A program made the position numbers and the translations under genes. From assembly GCA_024516155.1 (NCBI GenBank), contig JAJJXM010000024.1:186001-250000 (forward strand): a stretch of 64,000 nucleotides of DNA, given 5' to 3'. Origin of the DNA: Pyronema omphalodes (lineage: Eukaryota > Ascomycota > Pezizomycetes > Pezizales > Pyronemataceae). Positions 23,078 to 36,551 of the stretch are shown here, one piece after another. Position 1 is the first letter of the stretch. The number at the start of each line of letters is the position of its first letter. Under the pieces are notes generated by a model. The model was not told where the DNA came from. It made no database searches and worked only from the letters and a program-made list of their open reading frames with translations.

Positions 23078-26000
23078 TGGTACAGACAAGGCGAAGAGGA
23101 TTGGGTGGGTGGTTATGATATCCATTTCCGGCAGAAAGTTGGCCTTCCCAGGTTTGATTAAATGACAGAAATATCTACACGATGACATAGTTTGTGTATA
23201 AATAAATTATAATTCCCGTATTCTGTATGACAATATACCGCCTTGAAATTCTTAAGCTGCGTAAGGAATCTGTTAATGAAGCGTTAAATTGTTTTCAACG
23301 TGGTATATATTTTAATACACCTGCTTTAACCGTTGAGATGACATCAGCCTATGAAGATAATCTATGACTATGCTCATGGTACTACACAAGACGCGTTTGG
23401 CACCGCGTACATACCGGCGATAAGCGCAATCTCCATGCCCTAGGGTTTAGGAATTATGCAGCGTTGTAGCCTAGGAGGGTTGAGTAAGCAATTATGTATG
23501 GCATGTACATAGCTGGCGTACCATATATGCAAAGAAAAGGGTTATGCAATACACAGTGTTTATGCACCCTAATAGCTAGCTTTTTATATGGATGGTGCTA
23601 GATATTCAAGGTCTCCTAACGTCTCCTTTTAGACACATAAAATTTCGGTAGCTGTAATATAGTACTATATCTCATAACTATATCTCTCTGGAATGTCGTC
23701 GTAGTCGTCGCCGTCGGAGATCACTAACTTCTACATACAACCCGCTGCATACAAGAGAATTTTAGATGCATAAGCTAGATTTATGCATAGAAAAGGGTTA
23801 CAGATACTACCATATGCATTTCTGGAAGCTGTCTTAACTTAGAAAAGCATAGTTTGTCTTCGATTAGCCCGGCTTGGCATAGATGAGCAGCAAAATTCAG
23901 CAACGATACATAGCGTAGCATAGCATGGCATATCTACCCCCACTATGTACTTCAGCCGCGTACATATCATGATCTCTCCCGTCTATACTACAGAATTAGG
24001 GTCCTGTTGTTTTTTTTTTCTTGTAATTTTTGAGCTTAACACTCGGCAAAAGAATCGTGGCACGATACCTACATATCTGAAGATCTGCTTTAGCTTGCCG
24101 AAATAACTCTGCCGAAATAAGACAGACAGAAGAAGTCAGAATGCTTATGCCACCATATATGTATGTACCTTTGTAGAATGTACTCTACAGCAGCAGGCAC
24201 AATGTGTACCATACGTACATAGCAAAGTGAGCAGCTGACTTTCGATCTGCAAGCGGGCCGAAAGATATTCTACAGTAGTATACATAGCACTATAAATGAG
24301 ATATCTACACCAACTGTACATCTCTCAAGGTTGAAAATCTCGAAATGTAAAAATGTCTCTGGCGGGGAACTAATGTATATGCAGTCTCGCCGAGACCCCC
24401 GGAGAGTTCTGGACCAATCGATACGCGACTTCGGGTGGTGCCGGTGAGATTGGGTTGCGAGGAAGTTATGGATAGTATGATGAATGGAAGGACCGATATG
24501 CAATGGTATGTGGTGGTGTATGAGGCTTTGGGATACGGTGCACTGGGTTACCTTTAGAGGACCTTTGCAGGACACGGGGAAATGGATTAGCAATGAGAAC
24601 ATCTAATTGTGGTTTGATGATATTGGATGATTATCCGTTGATGGTTTTGATGGATTGGATAGTTTTCGGTGGCTTGGGTGATAAACTCCGGGAACAACAC
24701 ATGGACGGACGTTCATTAGGCTTTGTTAGCCGCCGAGATGATCAGTTGTCGTTGAAGATGGCTGGTTAAACGCGTCAGAAGACGCTGCTAGCGGTAGACC
24801 GTAGTCTTTCTAGTGTCTCGAGTATCCTACGCTAATGCGGAACTTTTAGAAGGAGGTTCAAATCGACAGGTCAATTCTCGCATTCCAACTAAAATATCTA
24901 GTAGATATGTAGACATGGTGTCATAGAGCTACTGTATACTTTGTGAACTAATTAAACCCGGCAGTAGTAATATTGATTAGGAGAACTAATATATGGATCT
25001 TTTACTTACTTAGTCGCTGTGTTATTCCAAATTCATACAAATCTGTGGAATTAAATAAATACTTCGAATGCATACATATTAGAATGCATCGAATAGTCGC
25101 ATCGTCCACAAGGCTAAGGAGGACCGTGTATACATACATAGGGTCACGAGAACGTCTGTAGAAGAGTACATAGAAGATAGGGGTTGCATGTCCTTGGGAA
25201 CGAGGACCCATCCCAACCTCATCCACTTCAATGCATAGATATTACCTAACTCCATTTTTCTCCCCATTATCTCCATTCCGATTCAGTCAAAATCATGCCA
25301 TTCGAACCTGAAAAGTCATTCTTCCGAGACCTGTCGGAATGTTCGGCAAGAACCGAGTGACCAATGATGTATCAAACTGACCGTTTTCCGCGCTCTAGCC
25401 GCCGGTCCATCCGGTCTTCATCAAGTCGTTAGGAAGAGATCTAGGGTAGTCTCCGCTAGACGAATCAAATATATGGTTTAAGGTAATAAAATATCAATGT
25501 GCAGAAAGTGAGGCTCAGAAAGACAGCTTAATCGCGGCACAGACGAAAACTTTAGCAGACCGATAGCGGAGGATTTTGAACGTAACGTAGCGTAGCACAT
25601 GTAGCGGCATCAGCGACTGATAGATTTTTAACAAAACTAACGCAGTTAACGCCTTATGAAAGAAGCCATATGTACATGGCATATGTAATAAGATTAGCAT
25701 TTATGATTCGTTCGTCTATGTAATCCACGGTGACTGCTTACCATCTAGATGCAATTGAAATCATCCAATCATGCTCGCATATCTGCATACATTTTTTTTC
25801 TTTTCTTTGCTGTTGCGTGACGATACGTAGATGTATGTACTATCTATCTATCTATCTACATATCTATCTTACACGCTACTTACCCTGGTAAATATACTTG
25901 CATATATCACACACAGATTCTCGAGATTTGATATGTCCCAGCTCATCGGATTCAGCCCTGCTGCTACTCCATATCACAATCCCGCATACCAATCCCGTTG

Positions 26001-29000
26001 GTATGTAACATTTTTTTTATCTCAAAGAAGATCACCAGCATCACCAGCACTATATATGCGAAATTTTATCGTCGGAGACGGCGCTGATATGATGTGCAAC
26101 TGCATCCACGGATAGTATCCACAGCCTAGCATAGTCCGTAGGCTCTTTACTCTAATTGAGCCACATTTTCATATGTCTCTCTCACAGGAGTTTCCTTTTT
26201 GGAAAAATCCACTTCAGATTGGTAGCTTGGCGTATGTGAAAATTGAAACCCCTTCCGTACACATAGTATCATGGTGAAAAGCCGTGGACGCTAGTCTAAA
26301 AAAGTGAAAGTGGTGAAGAATACACTGCATACGCTAAATACGCTGCGGCTGCATAGGTACCTTGTAAGTTGCAAGCCTCATGGCCAGACATATCAGACAT
26401 AGCACCGGGAAAGTTGAAACCCCATCACCCAATCACTTCGAATATTCAACAACCACGCTGTGTAACACAATCTTGTTCCTTGTTTAACCCACCCAATCGT
26501 AACCACAGATCTGCAAAATGCCCGAACACCGGGGATTTAAAATTCTGCGGAATCCAGGGAGATATCGTGCCATATATTAATCATCTTTTTGGTTGTGGCT
26601 TGGACACCGGTGAGAATGAAAAAAAAAGATGCCCGGGACAAGGACGATGATGATGATGGCGATGGTCATGATACAGATTTTCAATCCCTCCGTGGCCGAG
26701 TACATACGATCTGTACAGATGTATCGCATACTGTATGTACTATATCTTCTACGACCAATACAAACCGGACGAATAAAACTTACACAGCATTCCAAAAGAT
26801 GCAAGATGCAAAGACACGCCGGCTCTTGGGAGAAGTGTTTTTTATTATCTTACTCTTGAGAAAGCTTGTTGTGTATATGGTGGGTATCAGGTGCCTGATG
26901 ACTCTGTCGGTCATTTTTCTTTTCTATTTCTCGATATCGACATACATACATGGATTACTAATCAGCAGCCGCAGCAATAATATCCAGGCGTGTGAAAAAT
27001 TGGAACATCGATGTGATATCCGGGGATGAGGGCGGGGGTTTCCACGGCTCAACTATTCCATCATGCCATATCATTCATGTTTAGTAGAGAGTTAGGAGAG
27101 ACATTATTTATAGCACTACGTATGATATGCATCTTGTTTTCTTTTCAGTTCTTTCCTTTTTTTTCGTTTTTTTGTTTTTTCCTTTATTTTTGCAAGATTC
27201 GATCAAGCCAAGAAAAAAGTAATTATTCAAGAAGAAAATCGTGAAATATATATGTAATTGCAATTCATAGGCCGATGAATCAATTTGTATCAACCGAGCT
27301 CCATGATACCACCAATGTATTGAAAGACTTCCCCTAGCTCTATAGCAATAGACGGCTGAACATACTTTACCACGAAAAAAGATATTTTCTATAGAAAGCG
27401 AATCATACATGGAGTTCTCGCATTGACCGGAGAAGGGGAGGGTGAGGGGTGTAAGTACCTCCCTTTCTATGCAGATTTTCTATTGCCATCGCATAGGTGA
27501 TGTTAGTGTTGTTCAATTCACACCCAACGGAGTCATGGGAAGTTTTCCATTGGCTTCAATGCCCTACTCCCATGTCATCATTGCCGAGCCATACAAGCGC
27601 AAAATTGCACCTGGTCACCTACCTAATCGACAATAAAGGGTTGCCGTTACCAATCACCCATACGGTGCTTATGTACATACTCATGCCAAGGTGGTGCTAA
27701 AACTACCCCCGGTCACGCGCATACTCGTAAACCGTGGGCACTTCTACGAAATGATCCCAATCAGTTCATTGATCGTTGAGATATAGCATGGTTGTGAAAA
27801 ATGTCAAAACGAAGACACAATATAAATTACAACACCACGGCCCACCACCACATGATATTCACTTGCGAACACTTGTAATATAGCGTTAATGTATGTATTA
27901 CCCATATATGTCATTATTGAGTAAATCGCAATTAATGTGGTGTGAAAACAGTACTGTGATGTCTGTTAACACAGTAAATTAGGCACAGCTCTGAGCGACA
28001 CTTCGTAAGAAGTGCCCACGCTCTACGAGCATGCGAGTTACCGGGGATGGTGCATTAGCGCCACCTCGGCACGAGTAGCCATGTTTCCAATCCATCGTCG
28101 TATGAAGTGTGAAACATGCGTGCATATGTAGATATTCGCGCGTAGTTAGATAGATAAATAGATGATGCACAATTTTCAAGGCGTATTTCGAACACGATGC
28201 ATATTGGCATGCATCAGGTCGCACAAGAATGTTTATCTCCCGGTTCCTCCCGCGGATGGTACGTGCGGCTACATATAGCGCCAAACACCACACAATCCAC
28301 ATTAAAACTATACATATGCTGCATAATCAAACTCGTCAGATCATCAGCCGCACGCCAGATTGGAAAACAATCTATCGTATGTACGTATGATGACAGCCTT
28401 TTATATACATACAACCATACATATTTCAATTCGTATACACCATATATATGCATCATAACAACATATCGTAGAAGATGTATACATAGCAGTCGGAGAAAAA
28501 GAACTAGGGTAGGGGTATACCATATGCAATAACGTGACTTTTATCCAGAGAAAAAAAGACACTTGATGTATGAATGCATGCATCGGATTCTTCTTTTCAT
28601 GAAGTGCATCGGATACCGGAAGTCAGAGGAATACGTTGGCTATACCACCATTGAAGAAAAATATTGATACTTCTTGAATCTTATTCATGATTTGTCGCGT
28701 GATGTTTCATGGCTGGGTGAGATGATGGAGAAGATTGTACATGGAAAAGAACTTTTGTTTCTTACACTTGAAGCTTTCTCTGGATCCACAAGAAACACTT
28801 CTAAACCGAGGAAAAGGCTTAGTCTTATCCTTGCAGCTTAACGCGCGTGAGATGTTCAGATCTGATTGATGTGATCACTGATAATTGCTTTTTGCTGTTG
28901 TTTTTGCTTTTGATTTTTGTAACCTGATTATCAGCCGCACGTGTTAATAAGAATACGTATCATATCATGAAAATATGTTTTGCGTTTTTCGTCAGGGTAA

Positions 29001-30093
29001 TTTTCAGTTGCATATTAAAAACAGGTTATTAATTTCTGTACGGCTTCATAAAAACTATCAGAAATACAGTTGTGATGAGTTGTATAGAGGTTATGCTTAT
29101 ATGGGGTGGGACTAGAGATGGATGGTACTGTATCAAGTAAAACTCGATGCTTTGTTTTTTACCCTATGGAAAATCGATTTCGGACTCGTAAAGACTGAAA
29201 TAGACAGTAAAATCGCGAATACGGTTACGTAACGTATGATGCATAAACAAGCCACACATGGACAAGCGCCATATTTTCAACCTATTAACAAAGATCGGGC
29301 AAAACATTAATGAAATCATAGGGGGCAAACTATGTTTTGTAACACTTCCCACATCAACGCTAATTCTCATATTTATAGCCAAAGACCACGACACCAGAAA
29401 CATCCTCCCGAACCAACGGAAATGCCGGATCAGACCAAGCACCGAGGTATCAGAATTTGGTCGACCCCTGAAGGCTTAATCGTGTGTAAAACTAGATGTT
29501 TGTTAACACAAATGGCTTATCTCTCTGATGAGACTTTTAATCTTGGTTGGCTTGCATTTATTGGGGAGAATATTTGCTATGTTCTGCATATGTATCATAT
29601 ATCATATATTCATTTTACATGTAGTTGATCACCATATTGTCCCAAAGCTCCGGCCGGTCGCTGTAAGTAACAGTTGTAGATACCCCAGAAGGATATTTGG
29701 TGGCGCTTAGGATTTGTGTGTAGGTTGCCTGAAATAAGGTTTTCATTATCAACTATTGTTGGTCGGAAACGTGTTCTACCTGCGGAAATGCTGCATACTT
29801 CACTCAAGTATCATTGTGGAATACATGACGGAGACTAGAAATCGCTATAGCTGATTATCCACTTCTTGAGGATGCAATGATATGCGTAATGATTTCTGTA
29901 TGGGAGCCAACCCACCTGCGTGGTAACAATCCGGTGATAAAGAAGCAGAGACAAGGCTGTGTGGTTAATAGATATGTGATGTTAAAACTAGACAAACCTC
30001 CGGATGCCTTTTCATTTCAGTATTGTAATATTCTATTCCATTGACAGTCCCAATCGACTAATACTCGTACAAAACCAAATCACTTGTCCTGCA
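23078..30093. other. 7.0-kb gene desert
   Basis: No gene is supported on either strand. The stretch is A/T-leaning and rich in GTACATAC-type short repeats, with a TCTA run at 25844-25857. Frames such as 24270-24602, 26589-27029 and 29164-29442 have no splice logic and no recognisable domain. Confidence 0.5.
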
Positions 30094-30515
30094 TTAAAAG
30101 CTGTTAATACAGCGCATCTTCCTTCCCGGGAAAACCCTTTGCAGGTGATGTGTTGGGCATTTTGACCACAACAACATTTTCAATTCCCTCCAACCAGCCA
30201 AAATAATAAACCAAAATATAACCCAACCTCCCACGAAATATAGTCCTGCGTAAGTGAATATAGCATAGCCGATTGCTGTGGTGACAATGAGGCGGATAAA
30301 GGCTTTTATGCGGCGGAGACTGTGCTCGATTGTTGCTACCCGGATACGCTGAGATGGTGAATGATGTTAGTAAGAACAGTAAATAGAAGATTTGGACAAG
30401 AGTTTACTTGGTATTCGATGATTTCGTGAGCTGTTGGTCCATTATTGGGATAAGGGCAGGCTGGAGGGATGGAATTCGTGTTGCTGTGATTCGGAGGGCG
30501 AGGACAGGATGCCAT
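30094..30515 (-). CDS. small two-exon membrane protein, uncharacterised
   Basis: Exon 1 is 30515-30408 (36 codons) and exon 2 is 30348-30094 (84 codons plus stop), joined across a 59-bp intron with a CTTACTAACA branch site and CTCAG acceptor; the join is phase 0 and the product is 120 aa. Exon 1 is hydrophilic and Pro/Asn-rich (MASCPRPPNHSNTNS). Exon 2 starts with a basic amphipathic stretch (IEHSLRRIKAFIR) and two closely spaced hydrophobic segments (LIVTTAIGYAIFTYAGLYF and GGWVIFWFIILAGW), then a short Cys/His/Lys-rich tail. No cleavable signal peptide is seen. Family not recognised. It is divergent from the similar-sized gene at 31636, 1.1 kb away, and resembles the one at 5618 in layout. 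Confidence 0.62.
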
Positions 30516-31635
30516 TGATACTTGATGTTTGGTGTTATGGTGACAGAAAGACTTCGTCGTTGTTTGATCGACTTATGTAGAGCTTGGTGGTGGATATACG
30601 ATGGAGGATCAAATAGTGTGCCGCTAGACGCAGTTTATTGAACGATAGTAATACCACCATGACTGTAATCCAGCGGATGGTCATTCGTTGAGACTGTATC
30701 CTGACCGATTCCCCATTATTTTATACTGGGTGTTGAAAATAGAAATGTTTTTTGCCATCGTCACTACAACGCATCTTTATAGAACCTATCTCAAATATCA
30801 TAACTCGGCATGTCTGGCGGCGACCATCTCTGTACTGTGTAGCCTTACACATATTAGCGTCATGCAAATACAGGGGCAACAAAGGGAGTGGGGAACTCTT
30901 TATTTTTTTATGTACCATCTGGTTGGGACACCAGAAACCGAGCAGCCCAGGATCTTCATTCCAGCTCGACACCATTCCCAAAACAGCAAAACCATTGGAG
31001 TACTAAGACCCATGCGGTTGTTCCAAGATTGCCAAAATAGAGAGATCCGCCCTGAAGATGGAAGAAAATCTATCCTCTGACATAATTTTAATATTACTAT
31101 TTTAGATAAGAAATTGGCACTGGACGCCCTAAATCGCAGGGTAACCAATCAAAAGTATGCTAAAACGATCTATTAATATTTCCACCACTTTTCCATGAAT
31201 TCTACACAAACTCAAAACACCAAAACCCCTCCTCTCAAAGCCAAAGCCTGTGGCGAGATGATTTCCTGTATTTTAAAGAAAGACCTCCAGATAACTTAAC
31301 TCAGTAGTAAAAAGAGAGGACTCCAAACGATTGAACTCAGTAATAAAAATCAAAGGCTAGTCAAAATGTATATTGAATCCTTTCCAATCATATCTATAAC
31401 CCCAACTTTAATCTCCTCCGTTGTTGCAGGGTTTATTGAGCTTACAGTAAGTTTTCCGCGCTGTATAGCACATTCCCCGAACAGGAAGCTTGGGTGGCAC
31501 GGCTTCAGTTGCCCACGATTTGCCCGCCAAGCAATTACACCACGCTTTTACATCACCTCCATCTTCGAAACCCTCTCACACAGAACAACACAACACCCCA
31601 TCCTCCCCACATTACCACTCCATCTCATTACCAAA
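30516..31635. other. divergent intergenic region
   Basis: Lies between two divergent small membrane-protein genes. The frames 30688-31080 and 30721-30981 overlap on opposite strands and neither looks coding. The last ~200 bp are a pyrimidine- and A-rich leader ending in CCAAAATG at 31636. Confidence 0.5.
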
Positions 31636-32171
31636 ATGAGCACCATTCCACGCGAAACCTACATTTTTACCCCCGCCGAAGTCGACGCATAGTATGCCCA
31701 CTACAAACAACACCCCAATGCCATTGCCTCAGAATTTCCTCCTGGCTTCCAGCATTCTGCCGTACGTCTGCCTCCTTATTAATCCACGGAATCCCCGTCA
31801 TCTCTCCCATAACATTTTCTGTAGCATACTGAAACCTGCTAACAAACCACCCACAGACCCCACCCCCACGTCCATCGGCATTCAGCCGCTTTCTGAAAAA
31901 GCTCCTCAGTTATTTCCTTTATGTCAGTTTCTATGGCCTAATATGGGTCTTTTGGATCAACGGCTTCCCGGATGCCGCTATTCTTTGGGCTGTAGGTCCG
32001 ATTTTGGGAACCTTGTGGGCATCAGGAGTCATGAGGTTGGCAGATAAGGTTGTATGCGGGGTAATTGAGGGGCGTCCATTGTCGGCTATGATGAGGGGTG
32101 ATGATATGGGATTTTTGGCAGCATTGAGGATGCAGAGGGAGGAGATGGTTGGGGTGGGTTTGCCACAGTGA
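31636..32171 (+). pseudogene. small two-exon membrane protein with an in-frame TAG in exon 1
   Basis: Exon 1 is 31636-31761 and exon 2 is 31857-32171, joined at phase 0 by a 95-bp intron with GTACGT donor, GCTAAC branch site and CACAG acceptor. The frame is open and protein-like throughout except for a TAG at 31690-31692 (codon 19), between PAEVDA and YAHYKQHPNAIASEFPPGF. Exon 2 encodes a Pro-rich start, a basic stretch, two transmembrane segments (FLYVSFYGLIWVFWI; AAILWAVGPILGTLWASGVM) and an Arg/Met-rich tail ending at TGA 32169. With the TAG, only 18 residues would be made. Splice sites and frame are otherwise intact, so this is a young pseudogene, a sequencing error, or a codon recoded in the mRNA. 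Family not recognised. Confidence 0.6.
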
Positions 32172-33080
32172 TTGATGGAGTGTTGAGAAGTTTGAGGCAT
32201 TGGGTGAAGTGGGAATTAATGTATGTGTTAAGGTGTCGGTCCGGAAGGCTCAGATTATATTTCTATGAATGCACTTTCTTGGCACCTTTGGTTCGAGCTT
32301 GATGATTGTGGTACCGCTGGCAGAGCTAGATAGGTTGTATCTGGCATGGAAAGCATGTGGTCATACACACTCCTCAAAGGAGACACTCCGTGCGAAGATA
32401 TTCGACTTGGCTTATTTCCATTGACCATCGCAACCGGCCGGTACCTTTTAAAGTGCTTGGGGGGACGTTAGAACTCACGGAGCGCCAATACACATCTCTC
32501 TGTAATTTCGACTGTATTTATTGAAACCGGCAAATCCTCTTCGTTCTCCTTCCCGATACTGTAACTTCAATAATCAGTGAAATGTGTGATGATACGGAGT
32601 GATGAAGCTTTGTATCTTGAATTAACCTTGCGAAGTCTCCCAAACAATATATTCTGATGCATCTCTTTAGCGATTCTCGCTTACGTCTTCGCATTGTCAA
32701 TTCCTATTCTCCCGCTTTTAAGCGCTTTTTGGATTCTTAAAAGCGCTCTCGTAATTACATTCTGCCCCGAAATGCTATCCAACAATCTTCCATGCCCCCC
32801 ATTATTTTGTCGATTCAAGGACGCCACCAAATTCCCCGACAAAAATGTACCGGTAAAGCCACATGTGTCATATCCCGGGCTCAGCTAGCGCACATACGTA
32901 GTGCTACGGCGGCCGAAATTGAGTCTCTGGGCACTGCGCTAAAGAGGATGACCTCTGCATCTGTCTTTCCGTCTCTGACTTTCCCACCATTGTACATCAT
33001 CACACGATCATCCACCTCCATCAGCTCAATTTTGAAACAGTTAATTCTTGATATCTCTCTCATAAATCTCACATCCGACA
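32172..33080. other. intergenic; promoter of the coiled-coil gene at 33081
   Basis: No coding region is supported; the frames 32792-33193 and 32881-33180 overlap the neighbouring gene's leader on opposite strands. The ~150 bp before 33081 are pyrimidine-rich, as in many fungal leaders. Confidence 0.5.
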
Positions 33081-34726
33081 ATGGCAGCCGACCCGGTATT
33101 CGGAGGAAAATCTTATGTGCTATCGAATATAGCAGACAAGTGTTCCAATGTTGTCGAACAGCCCCAACACGTCCATACATTCTATCAGTCTAGGAATAAC
33201 GAGCTGTCTGCTGCCAATAATGAACTTAAGTCTCGCCTTTTGTATGCCGAACAAGCACTCGCCACGGAGAGAGTTCTCAGATCCACAGCTACCTCGCATC
33301 TCCGTGAAGCTTTGGAGAAGCTAAAGAATTCCGAAGAGCTTGTCCATGCTCTTGCGAAAAAATGTCAGGAACACAAGGACGGTTTGGAGAAATACAAATC
33401 AGCCGAGGCATCCAAACAACCAACCTCGCAGGACGCCAATGATAGCGCACAAAACCTTATCGATATTGAGACAGATCCCTCGGAATCGGACCTGCAGAAG
33501 ACTATCCGCGATCAGCAAAGCAAAATAGCACAATTTAAAGATCAGCTTATTGCCACAATTAACTGTAATAGAATATTGAACAAGGAGCTGGAACGCCTCG
33601 AGTCTGATAGCGAAATTCACAATCTCCACAAATCCGTGATTAACGAACTTACCTCACTCCGAGCGGATCTTACCCAGCAGACAAACAACGTCAAAATGCT
33701 TTGCCACCAGCTACAGACTATGGTTCAGTGCAACGACGATTTGCGAACGGTGTTGTCGGGGCACAGAGCTGTCATAAACGAGATGATCCAGCCGTTCAAG
33801 GATATTGCTGTTTCAAAGGAGGGACAGAAATTCTTGAAGGAGTTTGAAATTGAGTGTACTGATGGAGGTCGGAAGCTAGACTTGACCCTTCTCGTCCGAG
33901 AATTTGATGAGGTAAACTCCACCGTCACGGGTTGCATGATATGCGTACAACAACTAACACGTTTTAGATGAGAAGCTCCAGTAACATGCTGAGACTAAAC
34001 GCCGAGCAAGAGTCCAAACGCAATAGTCAGCTCGTCAATGATATCGAACGCCTTACCTACATGAACGGAGAGATGCTGAAGTCTTTTGAACCCGCAGATA
34101 AGACGAAGCATGGCCGCGCATTCCTGGCCGAGTTTGAGCGACCGTGCCTGAAAGGAGGACGTACGTTGGATATCACCGCACTGATGACAATCGTCACTGG
34201 ATTACGTGGCTACCGTGATCAGGTGAAAAAGGAGCTTGAGAAAAAGACAGTGCAATTCCAGGAATTGAAGAAGGCATTAGAGCTGTCAGAAGCACGCGCT
34301 CAGCAGAGTCAGGAATTGCTCGTGAAGCGCTTGGAAAACCTTTCCGGTGACCAGCTGGAGAAGTGGGAACGAACGTTGGAGGTTGAGGAAATGTTGAAGA
34401 AGGCCAATAAAGATCTGAAAGCACTAAAGTCTGATAAAGATAAGTTGTCCATGGAAAAGAAGACTGTGGAAGAGGATTACATCAATATGAAGGCGAAATA
34501 TTTCGAGTTACGGGGCCAGAAAGAGACAGTACGGCAGCTCGTTCAGTCCGCCCGCTGTTGCTTTACCGCCACGGAGATTGAGGATTTCGTAATGTCAAAG
34601 GACTGCACCGGAGATGATTGTGATTTGCATCGTATCAGAAATACCATGGACAAGATCGATGATTTGAAGTTTACGGCGTGTATGAGCGAATATGAGGTTA
34701 AACCATTATCTGTGCGGAATCAATAA
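33081..34726 (+). CDS. coiled-coil protein with an internal repeated motif
   Basis: Two exons, 33081-33911 and 33968-34726, joined at phase 0 across a 56-bp intron (GTAAAC donor, AACTAACAC branch site, TTTTAG acceptor); 529 aa. Most of the protein is heptad-like, Lys/Glu/Leu-rich coiled coil (for example residues ~35-110, ~150-230 and ~355-480). A ~30-residue segment occurs twice, about 90 residues apart: GQKFLKEFEIECTDGGRKLD, and GRAFLAEFERPCLKGGRTLD, each followed by a hydrophobic helix. This repeat suggests a small structural module, not just a coil. No catalytic motif, transmembrane segment or signal peptide is seen. Family not recognised. It converges on the coiled-coil gene at 35296. 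Confidence 0.8.
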
Positions 34727-35295
34727 GTGTACTTCGCTGTATGTTTTTTCACGCATTATAGCTGTTACAAAATTGTATAGATAAGGAATGTACGAAAGGT
34801 TATCAGGTCTGTATTAGGTGTGTTATTAGTCTACCCTTGTCTTTATAGAGGATAAACGTTGTTATATGAGAATGTTTGATTTACAGTTGCGGATGTGACT
34901 TGAACCTGTATATGTTAACCATGGCATTACTGAATACAGCTATAAACATTCTGGCTGGAAACTGCAGCCGTACAAACATGAGTGTGTGATGCATGATACG
35001 TGTGACCTTTTTGGCCCAACAATAAGCAACTATATGAATGAAGAATTCATATTCCAATACCCTCGGTTTTAGAAATGAAAGACAGTTTATTAATGAAAGA
35101 GAGTTTATTAATGCAATTTCTATGCCATCTATTACTTGTCAACCCATTTACTGCACCCCCCCCCCCCCCCCCCTACCCCCACCATTTTTCAAAATTAAAA
35201 ATTACAAGTGTATTCGCCTTCCAAAAATAAGAAAAGAAGGAAACCCCCACACAAATTCACAAACGAATGTTGACCGTTATGCCCGAATAATTGCT
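34727..35295. other. convergent 3' intergenic region with a poly(C) run
   Basis: Sits between two converging genes. It contains a run of 18 C (35156-35173) and a directly repeated GAAAGAGAGTTTATTAATG-like segment (about 35077-35114). No gene is supported. Confidence 0.55.
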
Positions 35296-36551
35296 TCAGT
35301 TACCACCGTCATCTTTATTACGTCGCCAGAATTTCAGGCTACTATGGGATGATTTGGAGGATCGTTGACATTGAGCTGGCTTTTCCTCGGGGCTGGTATT
35401 TCTGTTGTTGGATGCTGTTGATGCTGTTGCTGTTGTCTTGCTTGTCGGCTCGTTGCGATTCTATGTCGAAGTTAATTCATCATTGATTGTCTTTCGACTT
35501 GTGGATCTTGGTGACCTGGGATACATACTAAAGAGAGACTAAACGCACTAAGCGAACCACGTGGTCTAAGTGGATGTAAGTCTTTTGGTACAGGCGACTG
35601 TGTAGCATTAGAGGGCGTTGTAGCAGCCGAATAAACCGACGGAGTTCGTTGTCTGATAGTATCCTGAGAATGTTTTCTATGGAAGTTCGAAGAAGCGGCA
35701 GATTGGGATGTGGCCGCGGAGTAAACTGAAACGTTGGAGGTTTTGATGGTTTCTTGTGACATGTTTCGTGAGATTGTTGAAGAGGTTTTTCTGGATCGGA
35801 GGGTGGAGGCGACTAAGGTGCTTTCGTTATCGAAGTCATCTCCTGTTTGCCCGTAGTTGGTATAGGAATGTTCACGCTGGCTGCTTGTTAGGGAACCTGA
35901 AATGCTATTTGTGTCGCTGGCGGATGTAGATAATTGATTCTGTTCTTAGTTAGTCTACAGGGTCGTTCTGGAACCTCACCATGAATAATGAAGATGAAAC
36001 ATCGTGACATCACTCACACGTGTAAAAAGTGCCGTTGAAAGAGTACTCCGAAGATTCTCCAATTCATCCTGTTTCTGCATAGCCAAGTTCTTTGCCTCTT
36101 CAACCTCTTTCCTCAACTCCTCCAATTCCTCAATCGCATGATCCTTCGCATTCTCAAACTTGATCATCAACTCATGATTCTCCTTGTTCTTCTGCGAGAT
36201 CTCATTCAAAAGAATAACATTCCTTTTCGCAAAGTTTACAAGCTGCTCTTGTATTTCCTTCTTGGCTGTGGTTATTTTTCTTAACTCTTCTACTGCATCG
36301 TCATGTTGTTTCTTTATGGAGCGCTGTGTCTTGGTGAATTGTTCGAGAAACTTGATTTGTGATTCTTGGTTAGCGAGCTTTTTTTGGAGCTCGGAATTCG
36401 TGGAACGGAGTGTGTTGATGTCGTTTTGAAGCGCGGCAGTCGCGGTTGAGGACGCTTGATGGGAATGGTAGAGAACGGTGTAGAGGTTGTAGAATGGGTC
36501 GCTTGCGTCGAGGCCTAGCTCGGTGGGTAGAGGCCATTGGTGGGATGTCAT
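35296..36551 (-). CDS. coiled-coil protein with Ser/Thr-rich C-terminal half
   Basis: Three exons on the minus strand: 36551-36018, 35939-35529, 35460-35296, all joined at phase 0 (369 aa). Introns are 78 bp (GTGAGT...AACAG) and 68 bp (GTATGT...CATAG). Residues ~40-178 form a long coiled coil (STNSELQKKLANQESQIKFL and similar). Residues ~180-369 are Ser/Thr/Asn-rich and probably disordered, with two copies of SVYSAAT (VSVYSAATSQSAAS and PSVYSAATTPSNAT) and a Lys/Arg/Trp tail (SLKFWRRNKDD). Reading straight through the second intron gives a shorter product ending at 35472, but the donor, the acceptor and the continued protein-like frame favour splicing. No enzyme domain; a scaffold or cytoskeletal role is possible but unproven. 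Confidence 0.75.

Noticed and set aside
24841..24900. tRNA-like GGTTCAAATC sequence
   Set aside because: No acceptor stem or anticodon arm could be folded around it by eye.
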